DNA of 64,000 nt, taken from the NCBI GenBank assembly GCA_024103495.1, contig JAGFIQ010000039.1, forward strand, positions 28,830 through 92,829, read 5' to 3'. The translations under genes and the position numbers were made by a program. Below the pieces are notes generated by a model. The model was not told the DNA's origin. It made no database searches and worked only from the letters and a program-made list of their open reading frames with translations. Below, piece by piece: positions 45,250 through 54,166 of this stretch; position 1 is the first letter of the stretch, and every line of letters begins with the position of its first letter. Origin of the DNA: Aridibacter famidurans (lineage in GTDB: Bacteria > Acidobacteriota > Blastocatellia > Pyrinomonadales > Pyrinomonadaceae).

Positions 45250-45808
45250 CGTTGCTGTCGTCCTTTTCATCGATGAACCCGATCCGTTTGGTCTTCGACT
45301 GAGGCTGAGCCATCAGCAACCGAATCGCCGAGAATACCTTTCTGAAATGCTCGTTGTGCTCTCCGATCTCTTGTTCCAGTTTAACCAATCGTTGTTCGAT
45401 CTCATTATATGCGGTCGCCATTCGCCTCATTTCGACAAATGCGCGCATGATTCCGATATTGACCTGGACAGCTCGATCGCTGTTTAGCACTCCGGAAAGC
45501 ATTGCCACTCCCTGTTCGGTGAAAACGTATGGCCGGTAGCGCCTTCCGCCGTGCTCGGGAGTTGAGGTCGCAATTTGCGACCTCAAGCTCTTCACGTCAT
45601 CGTCGTTAAGACGAAACATAAAGTCTTCCGGGAAGCGAGCCGAATTCCGTTTGACTTGCTCATTGAGACGCTTTGTCGGGACTCCATAAAGCTCGGCCAG
45701 ATCGCTGTCCAGCATTACCCTTTCGTTCCGGATCTCAAGTATCCTTTCCCGAATCTTGCGGGAGATCGACTCTTCATCAAATCGATCTACGTCATTCTTC
45801 TTTGGCAT
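45242..45808 (-). CDS. ORF6N/KilA-N-type DNA-binding regulator
   Basis: A 188-residue protein from ATG 45808 (MPKKNDVDRF). The ORF6N domain covers about residues 15-110: RILEIRNERVMLDSDLAELY, GVPTKRLNEQVKRN, RFPEDFMFRLNDDD, VKSLRSQIATSTPEHGGRRY and YVFTEQGVAMLSGVL. A coiled-coil C-terminus (AYNEIEQRLVKLEQEIGEHN) probably dimerises it. This domain is found in phage antirepressor-like proteins. The codons for LRSQIATS form a perfect palindrome (45562-45586) that recurs upstream (45912-45940), suggesting autoregulation. Confidence 0.88.
   Translation of the reverse strand: MPKKNDVDRFDEESISRKIRERILEIRNERVMLDSDLAELYGVPTKRLNEQVKRNSARFPEDFMFRLNDDDVKSLRSQIATSTPEHGGRRYRPYVFTEQGVAMLSGVLNSDRAVQVNIGIMRAFVEMRRMATAYNEIEQRLVKLEQEIGEHNEHFRKVFSAIRLLMAQPQSKTKRIGFIDEKDDSNDE
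45562..45586. promoter_or_regulatory. Perfect palindrome inside the ORF6N coding sequence
   Basis: Arms TTGAGGTCGCAA and TTGCGACCTCAA flank a single central base. It encodes part of the conserved LRSQIATS. The same palindrome, with A for G at some positions, lies upstream of the gene. Confidence 0.75.
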
Positions 45809-45911
45809 AGTCTTGGTGGTGAGGTTGCTGCAATGCAGCACCAAATCCTGCCTGTATGGTTGTCAAAAGTCTGGTCACGAACTCAGTAGAGCTGTGACTT
45901 GATGCATTATG

Positions 45912-45940
45912 TCTTGAGATCACAAATTGTGACCTCAAGA
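45912..45940. promoter_or_regulatory. Candidate operator upstream of the ORF6N gene
   Basis: Arms TCTTGAGATCACAA and TTGTGACCTCAAGA (one mismatch) flank one central base, about 104-132 bases upstream of the start. The core is that of the intragenic palindrome, so both are likely sites for the same protein. The rest of 45809-46138 holds a GGCAGGG...CCCTGCC hairpin (46029-46047) and CACGATT-type heptamers (46060-46140), no gene. Confidence 0.6.
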
Positions 45941-46138
45941 TGGGTCAAACAAGCGATCACAACGTAAATGCCCGATTTTAGCCCAAAAGGCCAAAGTCTC
46001 TGCGCTCTCCGCGTCCGTCGGAGTACCAGGCAGGGACAAGCCCTGCCCCTACACTTCACGATTTACTACCTACATCGCGAGTTTCGCCCTTGCTCACGCG
46101 CGGGCTACTGACACGATTCACGGTTTACGATTCACTAA

Positions 46139-47044
46139 TCACGACCCAAACGTCTCAATGAACCGCCTCGTTTCGTCCTTCAAAAACTGGTACGAGGGAA
46201 CCACATACAGCACAGGCTGGATGTCCGAATATGTGTAATCGTGATTGATCACCGTCTCGAGGTCGAACTCCCTCAGCTCGACGTCGCTCGAGAACGCGTG
46301 CTCCATCTCCTTGAACGAAGACAAGACGCCCGCGCCGTAGGCCTTGATCTCGCCTTCCGCTTCGACAAGCCCGAACTCGATCGTGAACCAGTAAAGCCTC
46401 CCAAGCTGTTCGATCTGCTCGTCGGTCGCCATCCGCGCGCCGTGGCCTATGAACTGCGAGTAATCCGCGAACGCCTGGTTCGTGAACATAGGGATGTGGC
46501 CCATCGCCTCGTGGACGATGTCCGGCTCCGGCGTGTAGCCGGGCTTCGAATGATGGCGAATGTACTGCGTGGAGAGCATCGTTCTCCACGAAAGCCAGCT
46601 CAGGAACGACCTTGTGTTCACAAGGCCCTCGATCGGCGCCAGGCGGAATCCGGTTAGTTCGCCGAGCTTCCGGTTCATTTCCGAAAGCTGCGGAATGCGC
46701 TCGTTGCTGATCCCCAGGTTCTTCTTCGCTTTCAGATAGAAAGGAGACGCGTGCTTCCTGTGAAGCTCTTCCAGTTCCTCCGCGACGTACCTCCAAACCC
46801 CTTGTTCCTCTTCTGTGTACGGGACATCGGTGATCACCCCGGTCTCACGGAAATTCTTCGCGAGGCTCGCGATGTAGTCTCTGCGTTTTCGGTATTCGGG
46901 ATCTTTTGCGCCCGGATGCTCGAGCGGGAGTTCCTCGATATCCTCAAAGGGCATGTCCTCAAACGCTGGGAGGTCTTCATCGGCGACCTCGAAGTTTCGG
47001 ACCTCGACCGGGCTTTCTATGGAGGGTATGGAATCAGGCAGCAT
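46139..47044 (-). CDS. phhA: Phenylalanine 4-monooxygenase
   Basis: A 301-residue tetrahydropterin-dependent aromatic amino acid hydroxylase converting phenylalanine to tyrosine. The start is ATG 47044, with AAAGGAG nine bases upstream; an ORF extension to 47140 lacks support. Iron ligands are the two His in [15 protein letters not shown] and Glu in [15 protein letters not shown]. The N-terminal acidic extension ([20 protein letters not shown]) is longer than in Pseudomonas PhhA (262 residues). It heads the tyrosine catabolic group and is divergent from an Lrp-type regulator. Confidence 0.95.
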   Translation of the reverse strand: MLPDSIPSIESPVEVRNFEVADEDLPAFEDMPFEDIEELPLEHPGAKDPEYRKRRDYIASLAKNFRETGVITDVPYTEEEQGVWRYVAEELEELHRKHASPFYLKAKKNLGISNERIPQLSEMNRKLGELTGFRLAPIEGLVNTRSFLSWLSWRTMLSTQYIRHHSKPGYTPEPDIVHEAMGHIPMFTNQAFADYSQFIGHGARMATDEQIEQLGRLYWFTIEFGLVEAEGEIKAYGAGVLSSFKEMEHAFSSDVELREFDLETVINHDYTYSDIQPVLYVVPSYQFLKDETRRFIETFGS

Positions 47045-47162
47045 CAAGTGTTCTCCTTTCGCTCTTGAAAAAGGTAAAGATCGGGGGGATTTAAGACAAC
47101 ATAATATCCTATCGGATTTCGCCTTCCCATTGAATGGCATTGATAAGGTTTCGGGCCGTGCT

Positions 47163-47181
47163 AAACTTACTTTATAAGTTT
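47163..47181. promoter_or_regulatory. Candidate operator in the phhA/Lrp divergent promoter
   Basis: Arms AAACTTA and TAAGTTT around CTTTA, an AT-rich inverted repeat 29 bases upstream of the Lrp-type gene start and about 120 from phhA. Lrp/AsnC proteins commonly bind such sites and control divergent genes. Confidence 0.42.
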
Positions 47182-47209
47182 GTGAGACCAGATTGCTTTA
47201 CTTTCTAAA

Positions 47210-47650
47210 ATGCTTGACGAGATCGATTGGAAACTGCTTCGAGTGCTCCAAATGGACGCGCGAACGAGCTTTGCGGAAATGGGCCGTCAGGTCGGTTTGA
47301 CCACTCCGGCAGTGATCGAGCGAGTGCACAAGCTTGAAGACGCGGGAGTGATCACGGGCTACCGAGTCGAACTGGATCTCTCGAAAGTCGGGCTTCCAGT
47401 TACGGGCTTCATACGGATGAGCATTACTGGCGTCGATTACAGCCACATCGTCGAGGTGGCGCAGAACTCTCCGGAGGTCCTTGAATGCCACCGCGGTACC
47501 GGCGGGGATTCATTCATAATGAAGGTCGCGCTCGAGTCCGTGGAGCATCTCCAGACATTGATCGACAAACTCACGCCGTACGGGATCACGACGACTTCTC
47601 TTGTGCTTTCCTCGCCGGTGAAACGTCGCGTGATCGAAGGGCCGGCCTAG
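47210..47650 (+). CDS. Lrp/AsnC-family transcriptional regulator
   Basis: A 146-residue regulator. The N-terminal HTH is LDEIDWKLLRVLQMDARTSF, then AEMGRQVGLTTPAVIERVHK; the C-terminal RAM/AsnC ligand domain has GFIRMSITGVDYSHIVEVAQ and the effector loop ECHRGTGGDSFIMKV. Full length. Divergent placement next to phhA suggests that it senses an aromatic amino acid and regulates phhA and possibly the downstream catabolic genes; this is inference by context. It ends 622 bp before the next gene. Confidence 0.92.
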   Translation: MLDEIDWKLLRVLQMDARTSFAEMGRQVGLTTPAVIERVHKLEDAGVITGYRVELDLSKVGLPVTGFIRMSITGVDYSHIVEVAQNSPEVLECHRGTGGDSFIMKVALESVEHLQTLIDKLTPYGITTTSLVLSSPVKRRVIEGPA

Positions 47651-48272
47651 GACCTTCCACAACGTTGCGTCCTCTGCGGTTAATTCTTCGATAAAAGGCG
47701 CTTCTCAAGAGGAGATTAAACCACGGAGAACACAGAGGTTTTCACAGATCTCACAAAGAAATCCAATTCTAAGGTCCTCCGTGCCCTCTGTGTAAACCTC
47801 TGTGTGCTCTGTGGTTCACTTCCCATCAGAGAAGTCAGAGGAAGAAGTAACCACAAAGGTCACGAAGGTCTACACGGAGAACACGAAGGGAAGATCTTCA
47901 ATCCCTTGATACCTGACTGAAAAATGACTTCTTGACGTGTCGGGTGCCTTTGCGCGCTTTGCGAATACGTTTGCGATCTTTGCGGTGAAAAATCGTCCTG
48001 GATTATTGGTTTCTGCCAGGAGATTCAACTGCAAAGGACGCAAAGAGAAGCATTTGCCAAAGCCTCCGTGCTCTCTGTGAGATCCTCTGTGTGCTCTGTG
48101 GTTCGAATCATTGCTTCCGGTCAGATGTGGGAAGGCGAATACTAACCACGGAGGTCACGGAGGTATGCACGGAGTACACGAAGGGAAGGCATTCGTTTCG
48201 CTCCTCCCTGTCCTCTGTGAAAACCTCTGTGTCCTCCGTGGTTTAATCGTCTCTTGTGGACCCAAGGCCTTC
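47651..48272. repeat. Repeat-only region: alternating inverted pairs of two degenerate families
   Basis: Family A has arms such as AACCACGGAGAACACAGAGG (47719 on) and CTCTGTGTGCTCTGTGGTTC (47799 on), with further copies at 47850-47895, 48060-48110, 48145-48185 and 48210-48245. Family B has TTTGCGATCTTTGCGGTGAA (47968 on) and its inverse CTGCAAAGGACGCAAAGAG (48029 on). Each pair leaves 40-70 bp of non-repeat spacer. No gene is supported in this stretch. Confidence 0.85.
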
Positions 48273-48917
48273 TTAGGACCTGCCCCGTTCCGAAAGATAG
48301 AAATGCCAAAGCAGCCTCGCGGCTACCGATCGGTACGGCCTCCAGCGTTCGGCGACGGAGGGAAACTCCGCGGATGTCGGTCTAGTCTCAAGGCCTCTCA
48401 GTTCCTTCCACGCCTGGTGCAGGGCAATGTCTCCGACCGGCATGACGTCGGGCCGCAGCAGGCACATCAGCAGGAAGATATCGGAGGTCCATCGGCCGAT
48501 CCCTTTTACCTGCGTTAGCGCGGTCCGCACTTCTTCGTCGGGCAGCGTCCCGAGTTCTTCTATCACCAGATGCCTCTCGACTACGGCCTTCGAAAGCTCC
48601 CGGGCGTAAACGGCTTTCTGGCGTGAGAAGTAAGCGGCCTTCATTTCCCCGTCCGAAAGCGCGAGGATGTTCTCCGGCGTGATCTCGTCGACGGTTTCCA
48701 GGAGCTTTTCGTATGCCGCCTTCGCCGATGCCAGCGAAACCTGCTGTTCGAGGATGATGTGGATCAGCGTCGCGAACGAAGGTTCGCGTGCCCATAGCGG
48801 AGGGGATCCGTATTGCTCGTACGCCCTCCGGATCGAGGGGTCGCCGGCGGACAGCTCCCTGCAGATCGGATCGAGGTCCTCTTGAGAGATATTCTTGATA
48901 GTGGGCTCGGCCGTCAT
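48273..48917 (-). CDS. DNA-3-methyladenine glycosylase II (AlkA-like, HhH-GPD)
   Basis: A 214-residue base-excision repair glycosylase. The HhH-GPD core is ALTQVKGIGRWTSDIFLLMC (about residue 133) and the catalytic Asp lies in DVMPVGDIALHQAW. The N-terminal SFATLIHIILEQQVSLASAK matches the LHL/QQVS segment of the AlkA/MAG superfamily. No Fe-S Cys motif, so not an EndoIII/MutY type. It lacks the N-terminal AlkA extension, as in yeast MAG. Active residues present. Confidence 0.92.
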   Translation of the reverse strand: MTAEPTIKNISQEDLDPICRELSAGDPSIRRAYEQYGSPPLWAREPSFATLIHIILEQQVSLASAKAAYEKLLETVDEITPENILALSDGEMKAAYFSRQKAVYARELSKAVVERHLVIEELGTLPDEEVRTALTQVKGIGRWTSDIFLLMCLLRPDVMPVGDIALHQAWKELRGLETRPTSAEFPSVAERWRPYRSVAARLLWHFYLSERGRS

Positions 48918-48938
48918 CGTTTATAATTCCCCGCGAAT

Positions 48939-49445
48939 ATGCGCCTTACCTTGTTTATCCTGTCCATCCTGTTTCTCTCCTCTTACTCGACCGCACAGGA
49001 GTGCACCGTCACCGAGCCGCCGCGGCTGATGAACCTGAGACTAGGGATGACCCTGTCGGAAGTCAATTCGGTCACGCGGCCCGACCTAAAGGTAAAGGCG
49101 GATACTGAAGGCGAAGAGACGTTCTTCAAGAACTGGATCAAGAAACCGGCAAAGGGAAGGCTCGCCGGCGTGAGGGCGATCTATCTCAGCTTCTTCAGGG
49201 GGCGCCTGTACCAGATCGAGCTCTTTTATCAGGAAGGTTACCGCTGGCAGGACCTCGAATCTTTCCTGGCGGGCATTGCGGCCGATACGGGATTCGCTCG
49301 CGATTTCTGGAAGGTGAAGAACGGCTATGCGAAGGCGACGTGTGAAGGCTTTTCGATGGAAGCCGACCGCGTACTCGGCGCGCATGTTCAGATCACGGAC
49401 GATGCGGTGATGGAAGCGGTCGAGGCCTTTCGGAAGGGGAGTTGA
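48939..49445 (+). CDS. Small secreted protein of unknown function
   Basis: A 168-residue exported protein. The signal peptide MRLTLFILSILFLSSYSTAQ precedes ECTVTEPPRLMNLRLGMTLS. The LRLGMTLSEV motif near the N-terminus recalls outer-surface or BON-like proteins in Acidobacteriota, where LGMSxxEV-type segments are common, but no family is named. Two Cys (ECTV; KATCEGF) may form a disulfide. It is divergent from the glycosylase gene by 21 bp and is followed by repeat DNA. Confidence 0.72.
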   Translation: MRLTLFILSILFLSSYSTAQECTVTEPPRLMNLRLGMTLSEVNSVTRPDLKVKADTEGEETFFKNWIKKPAKGRLAGVRAIYLSFFRGRLYQIELFYQEGYRWQDLESFLAGIAADTGFARDFWKVKNGYAKATCEGFSMEADRVLGAHVQITDDAVMEAVEAFRKGS

Positions 49446-50149
49446 CGAAGATGAAGGGGATGATGTCGCATCCCCTGATCCTCAACTAAATATGACCACC
49501 TGGCCTGTCGGTAGCCTTTGCGCTCCTTGCGAATATCTTTGCGATCTTTGCGGTGAATTAATGTCGAAGTATTCAACACCTAAACTTGGATTCAACCGCA
49601 AAGGACGCGAAGGTTCGCGCAAAGGTCGCGAAGGGAAGAACCTGCGAGAGACTCTGTGTGCTCTGTGGTTTCGATTGACCGGAAGAAGGCTTAACCACAA
49701 AGGTCACGGAGGTTCTCACAGAGGACACGGAGTGAAGTAGTCTCATCGGCTGATACTTGACTGAGTATGCCCCTAGGATGAGTCGGGAGCCTCTGCGCTC
49801 TCTGCGAAAGCCTTTGCGCTCTTTCGGTAAGAAGTACCCCTCAAGCACTCGACAATTTAACCGGGATTCAACCGCAAAGGACGCATAGTCTTACGCGAAG
49901 GTCGCCAAGGGAGAATTGCTTGAGATCTTCTGTGTCCTCTGTGAAAACCTCCGTGTGCTCTGTGGTCTAGTCTTCGTTCGAGAATTGCCGGCCGGGAGAT
50001 TAACCACAAAGGTCACGGAGGTTCACACAGAGGGCACGAAGGGAAGGACTTGCGAGAGGCTCAGTGAAACCTCTGTGTGCTCTGTGGTTAGTTCTTCTCC
50101 TGAAATGCAACCACAAAGCATCACGAAGGAACACGAACGAAACCGGCAG
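49446..50149. repeat. Repeat-only region, same two inverted-pair families
   Basis: Family B arms TTTGCGATCTTTGCGGTGAA (49538 on) and CAACCGCAAAGGACGCGAAG (49594 on); family A arms CTCTGTGTGCTCTGTGGTTT (49651 on) and AACCACAAAGGTCACGGAGG (49692 on). Further copies are at 49790-49835, 49867-49910, 49930-49970, 50000-50045 and 50075-50135. A remnant of the GATGAAGGGGATGA repeat is at 49449-49466. No gene is seen. Confidence 0.85.
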
Positions 50150-52216
50150 CTATGCTCCCAAAGCCGAGATCTCGTCCACGACATCCGGATTCTCCAGCGC
50201 CGAGAGGTCGCCCGGATCCTCTCCGAGATAAGCCGAGCGGATGACCCTTCGCATCACCTTGGCGTTTCTCGTCTTAGGGAGCGCCGAGACGAAATGGATC
50301 CGTTTCGGCGTGAGAGGCTTGCCCATTTCGTTTGCGATGAGGGATTTGAGGGACGATTCCGTCGACTGGAGCGCAGGCGGCTCGCCTGCAGAGTCTGCGC
50401 TTGCTGACGAAGCCTCGGATCCTTCCGGATCCGTTGCACGCGGGACGCGTGCGTTCCCTTCACCTGCGCTCCGTAAGACACAAAACGCGACCATCGCCGT
50501 ACCCTTTATCTCGTCCGGGACACCGATCACCGCCGCCTCCGTCACGCGTTCGTCGGCTACCAACAGAGACTCCACTTCCGCGGGCCCGACCCGCTTTCCA
50601 GCCACCTTCAAAGTGTCGTCCGAGCGACCGAGTATGTACCAGTGCCCGTCGTTGTCACGCATCGCGAAATCGCCGTGGACCCATACGCCTTCGAAGCGGT
50701 TCCAATACGTCTCGAGATACCTCTCCTTTTCTTCCCAGAACCCGCGCGCCATCCCTATCCACGTATCTCTTATCGCGAGTTCTCCCACTTCTCCCGGTGC
50801 GACCGGGTTTCCTTCCACATCGAGTATCTCGGCCGCAATCCCCGGGCACGGAGCCGGGAACGAGCCGGGTTTCTGAGGAAGCAAGAAGTTCCCCATGAGT
50901 ATTCCGCCGGAGATCTCCGTCCCGCCTGAATAATTGATGATAGGTAGTTTCGAGCCTCCTACCTCTTCGAACAGCCATCGCCAGGGCCCCGGATTCCAGG
51001 GCTCGCCGGTCGAAGCGAACGCGCGAAGATGAGAGAGGTCGTGTTTCTTCGGCAGATCGTCGCCCTTGGTCGAAAGAAGCCGCACAAGCGTCGGCGAGAT
51101 CCCGAGTATCTCCACGCGATGCTTCGCGCAGAAATCCCACATCCGGTCCGGCTCCGGATAGTCGGGCGAGCCGTCGTAGATCACGATCGTCCCTCCGAGG
51201 ATCAGCGCCCCGTAGATCAGCCACGGCCCCATCATCCAGCCGATATCTGTCACCCACGAGATCCGAGTCGCCTCCCCGACATCGGTCCCGAAGGCCATGT
51301 CCTGAGCCGCTTTTATCGGGAAGCCGCAGTGCACGTGTGCGATACCTTTCGGCCTGCCTGTCGTCCCGGAGGTGTAGAGGATGATCAGAGGGTCGTTCGC
51401 CGAGGTTCTCTCCGCCGCGCCTAGCTCCGGCTGTTTCTTCCCGAAAAGATCGATCAGGCTCTTGTAATGAATGAACTTCGGATCGGGGCTGGCGAAGACA
51501 GGCTGGTCCGTCAGGCGATTCACGATGATCACGCGCTCGATCGAAGGACATTTTTCCACCGCCTCGACGGCCACGCTTAGGGCGTTTACATTCTTCCCGC
51601 GTCTCGGGAAGCCGTCGCAGGTGAACAGAGCCTTCGCCTTGACCGCGTTCAAACGCGCCTCGATGGCCGAAACTCCGTAGCCGCTGAAGACAGGCACGGC
51701 GATCGCGCCGATCCGGTTGATCGCAAGAAGAGCGACGACCGTTTCGACCATCATCGGCAGGTGAATTCCGACCGCGTCGCCTTTCCCGATCCCGTTCTGC
51801 TTGAGGCCCGAGGCGCACCATTCGACCTGCCTGAGAAGCTCGCCGTAAAGGACCTCTTCTTCCTTGCCTTCCTCGCCTTCGAAGACGACCGCCGGCCGGT
51901 TCGCCGTCTTTTCGTTGTTCCAGCGGTCAAGGCACATCTCGGTGATGTTCAGCCCGCCGCCGACGCACCATTTCGACCACTCGATGCCCTCCGACGTGTC
52001 GAGGATCCGCTCGTATGGCGGATCGAAAGTTATATCGAGGAATTCCAGAACTTCTTCCGTGAACTTCCCGACGTCGTCAATCGAATGCCTGTAAAGCTCT
52101 TCCCAGTCCGACACTCCTACCGAGTCCATGAACTCCTTCAGCCTCGAACTGGCCACGACCTCTTCGGTGGGTTCCCAGGCGATCTTCTGTTCGTCGAGTG
52201 CGGCGGTTTCGGTCAT
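50150..52216 (-). CDS. Acs-like AMP-forming acyl-CoA synthetase with internal REP insertion
   Basis: A 688-residue adenylate-forming ligase. The P-loop-like motif is [20 protein letters not shown], the A5/A7 motifs are [14 protein letters not shown] and [20 protein letters not shown], and the catalytic Lys is in [15 protein letters not shown], all intact. The layout fits acetyl-/acetoacetyl-/propionyl-CoA synthetases. Unlike relatives it carries about 35 extra residues ([20 protein letters not shown]...) in the C-terminal domain, encoded by a triple hairpin (50373-50452). Acetoacetate from tyrosine breakdown is a possible substrate, but unproven. Confidence 0.88.
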   Translation of the reverse strand: MTETAALDEQKIAWEPTEEVVASSRLKEFMDSVGVSDWEELYRHSIDDVGKFTEEVLEFLDITFDPPYERILDTSEGIEWSKWCVGGGLNITEMCLDRWNNEKTANRPAVVFEGEEGKEEEVLYGELLRQVEWCASGLKQNGIGKGDAVGIHLPMMVETVVALLAINRIGAIAVPVFSGYGVSAIEARLNAVKAKALFTCDGFPRRGKNVNALSVAVEAVEKCPSIERVIIVNRLTDQPVFASPDPKFIHYKSLIDLFGKKQPELGAAERTSANDPLIILYTSGTTGRPKGIAHVHCGFPIKAAQDMAFGTDVGEATRISWVTDIGWMMGPWLIYGALILGGTIVIYDGSPDYPEPDRMWDFCAKHRVEILGISPTLVRLLSTKGDDLPKKHDLSHLRAFASTGEPWNPGPWRWLFEEVGGSKLPIINYSGGTEISGGILMGNFLLPQKPGSFPAPCPGIAAEILDVEGNPVAPGEVGELAIRDTWIGMARGFWEEKERYLETYWNRFEGVWVHGDFAMRDNDGHWYILGRSDDTLKVAGKRVGPAEVESLLVADERVTEAAVIGVPDEIKGTAMVAFCVLRSAGEGNARVPRATDPEGSEASSASADSAGEPPALQSTESSLKSLIANEMGKPLTPKRIHFVSALPKTRNAKVMRRVIRSAYLGEDPGDLSALENPDVVDEISALGA
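50373..50452. repeat. Triple-hairpin REP-like element inside the coding sequence
   Basis: Three perfect hairpins in a row: GCAGGCG/CGCCTGC (50373-50389, loop GCT), CGGATCC/GGATCCG (50416-50433, loop TTCC) and GCACGCG/CGCGTGC (50436-50452, loop GGA). The element is in frame and open. Similar hairpin words occur in intergenic DNA, for example GCACGCC/GGCGTGC at 19173-19189. Confidence 0.8.
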
Positions 52217-52315
52217 CGGAGGCTCCAGAGTGCCCGTAAAGACGGCATTTTAAGGCGGTTAGCTTTGAGTTTTTTCGGGCAAAAGTTTATAACAACTGCA
52301 GTAATCGACAAAGTT

Positions 52316-53098
52316 ATGACCAGAAAGTATGTTGCTCTGCCGCGCGACCTTTTCGAAGGTCGGACGGCGATAGTGACGGGCGCCAGCCGGGGTGTCGGCA
52401 GGGCGACCGCGCTAAGGCTCGCCGAAGGCGGCGCGAATGTCGTAGTCAATTATCTTTCCCGCGAAGAGGAGGCCGGAGAGGTCGTCGATCTGTGCAGGCG
52501 GAAGAACGTCGAGGCCTCTGCGGTTCAGGCAGATGTTTCCGAGTTTGCAGGCGCCCGCGCGCTTGCCGATGCGGCTCTGGAGCAATTCGGCCGGATCGAT
52601 TACCTCGTGCTCAACGCCGGGATCTGGGAGGGCGCGCCGATCGAGGAAATGTCCGAAGAGACCTGGAACAAGGTGATCAACACGAATCTGAAGTCCGCAT
52701 GGGCAATGACCAAGTGCTGCGTGCCGGCTCTTCGAAAGAACGAGGGCGCCGCGGTCGTGCTTGTCTCTTCGACGGCCGGTCAAAGGGGCGAAGCGAATTA
52801 CACGAACTATGCCGCTTCGAAAGGCGGGCAGATCTCGTTCACGAAGGGCCTGGCGACAGAGCTCGCTCCGAGAATACGTGTGAACTGCGTGGCTCCCGGC
52901 TGGATCGAGACCGCGATGGTCAGGCCGGTCTTCGAGGACGAGCTTTACAAGCGGAGCGTGATCGAGTCGATCCCTTTGAAACGGATCGCGCTGACAGACG
53001 ACGTTGCTCTTTCGATATGCTTCCTGCTGTCGGCCTGGTCACAGCACATCACTGGAGAGGTCCTTAACATAAACGGCGGCGCCGTTCTCTGCGGATAG
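52316..53098 (+). CDS. Short-chain dehydrogenase/reductase (FabG-like)
   Basis: A 260-residue NAD(P)-dependent oxidoreductase from ATG 52316. The cofactor motif TGASRGVGRATALRLAEGG is at residues 23-41, NAGIWEG follows strand 4, and the active site has VSSTAGQRGEANYTNYAASK (Ser, Tyr, Lys). The C-terminus PLKRIALTDDVALSICFLLS plus GEVLNINGGAVLCG is standard for FabG/3-oxoacyl reductases. The substrate is unknown. Only three bases separate it from the cysteine synthase gene, so they are probably co-transcribed. A long upstream open frame overlaps the ligase gene and is not coding. Confidence 0.92.
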   Translation: MTRKYVALPRDLFEGRTAIVTGASRGVGRATALRLAEGGANVVVNYLSREEEAGEVVDLCRRKNVEASAVQADVSEFAGARALADAALEQFGRIDYLVLNAGIWEGAPIEEMSEETWNKVINTNLKSAWAMTKCCVPALRKNEGAAVVLVSSTAGQRGEANYTNYAASKGGQISFTKGLATELAPRIRVNCVAPGWIETAMVRPVFEDELYKRSVIESIPLKRIALTDDVALSICFLLSAWSQHITGEVLNINGGAVLCG

Positions 53099-53101
53099 CC
53101 G

Positions 53102-54145
53102 ATGATCGAGAAACTCAGAACAACCGTCCTCGACCAGATGGTCGGAAACACGCCTCTGCTTGAGATCGATCTCAGGTACAGGGGCAGGGAGGTCCGTGTG
53201 TTCGCGAAGTCCGAACATATGAACCTCACCGGAAGCATAAAGGACCGTATGGCGCTTCACATCCTCAAGGAAGGCTACCGGTCCGGCGCTCTTTCCGAAG
53301 GCTGCGTGATCGCTGAAGCGACCAGCGGCAACACCGGGATCTCGTTCTCCGCGATGGGCCGCGCCTTCGGGCACAAGGTCGTGATCCACATGCCCGACTG
53401 GATGAGCCGCGAGCGTATCGCCTTGATCAAGAGCTACGGCGCGGACATCGTTCTTGTGTCGAAAGAGGAAGGGGGTTTTCTCGGCTGCATCGACCGCGCG
53501 GACGAACTCTCCTCTGGAGCCGATCCTGTTTTTCTTCCTCACCAGTTCTCGAACACGGCGAACACGGAAGCGCATTACAGGTCGACGGGGCCCGAGATCT
53601 GGCAGCAGCTTGAGCAGCACGGACTGGAGCCGGACGCGTTTGTCGCGGGGGTCGGCACAGGCGGTACTATCATGGGGACGGGGAAGTATCTGAAGGAGAA
53701 GCGTGAAGCAGTGAAGCTCTTTCCTGTCGAACCGGCCGAATCGCCTACACTCAGCACCGGGTACAAGGTCGGGAGCCACAGGATCCAGGGCATCTCCGAC
53801 GAATTCATACCGGCGATCGTCCATCTCGACGAACTCGACGACATAATCGCGGTCCACGACGGGGACGCGATAATAATGGCGCAGAAACTTGCCGCCGATC
53901 TGGGCCTCGCGGTCGGGATCTCTTCCGGCGCGAACTTCATCGCGGCGCTGCGGGCGCTGGAGATGCTCGGCGAGGACGCCGTCGTGGCCACCGTCTTCTG
54001 CGACAGCAACAAGAAATACCTGAGCACGGATCTGTTCTGCGAAGAGCCTTTGCGGGACGAGTATCTATCGAAAGACGTCGAACTCCTTTCATACAAGACA
54101 TTCGGCCGGCTCGAAGGACTGGGCGCGGAGGGCGCCGCGAACTAA
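53102..54145 (+). CDS. Cysteine synthase family PLP enzyme
   Basis: A 347-residue fold-type II PLP enzyme that most likely makes cysteine from O-acetylserine (or related beta-replacement). The PLP lysine is in [17 protein letters not shown] (about residue 46), the substrate loop is [15 protein letters not shown], and the phosphate loop is [18 protein letters not shown]. The C-terminus [14 protein letters not shown] is conserved. It is longer than CysK (about 310) owing to the C-terminal tail. CysM-like or cystathionine synthase-like activity cannot be separated by eye. It leads into lysC by 21 bp. Confidence 0.9.
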   Translation: MIEKLRTTVLDQMVGNTPLLEIDLRYRGREVRVFAKSEHMNLTGSIKDRMALHILKEGYRSGALSEGCVIAEATSGNTGISFSAMGRAFGHKVVIHMPDWMSRERIALIKSYGADIVLVSKEEGGFLGCIDRADELSSGADPVFLPHQFSNTANTEAHYRSTGPEIWQQLEQHGLEPDAFVAGVGTGGTIMGTGKYLKEKREAVKLFPVEPAESPTLSTGYKVGSHRIQGISDEFIPAIVHLDELDDIIAVHDGDAIIMAQKLAADLGLAVGISSGANFIAALRALEMLGEDAVVATVFCDSNKKYLSTDLFCEEPLRDEYLSKDVELLSYKTFGRLEGLGAEGAAN

Positions 54146-54166
54146 GCAAACGCATCTGCCGCTTAC

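Noticed and set aside
51761..52315. N-terminal extension of the SDR gene
   Set aside because: It overlaps the start of the ligase gene antisense; SDR homology begins only after ATG 52316.
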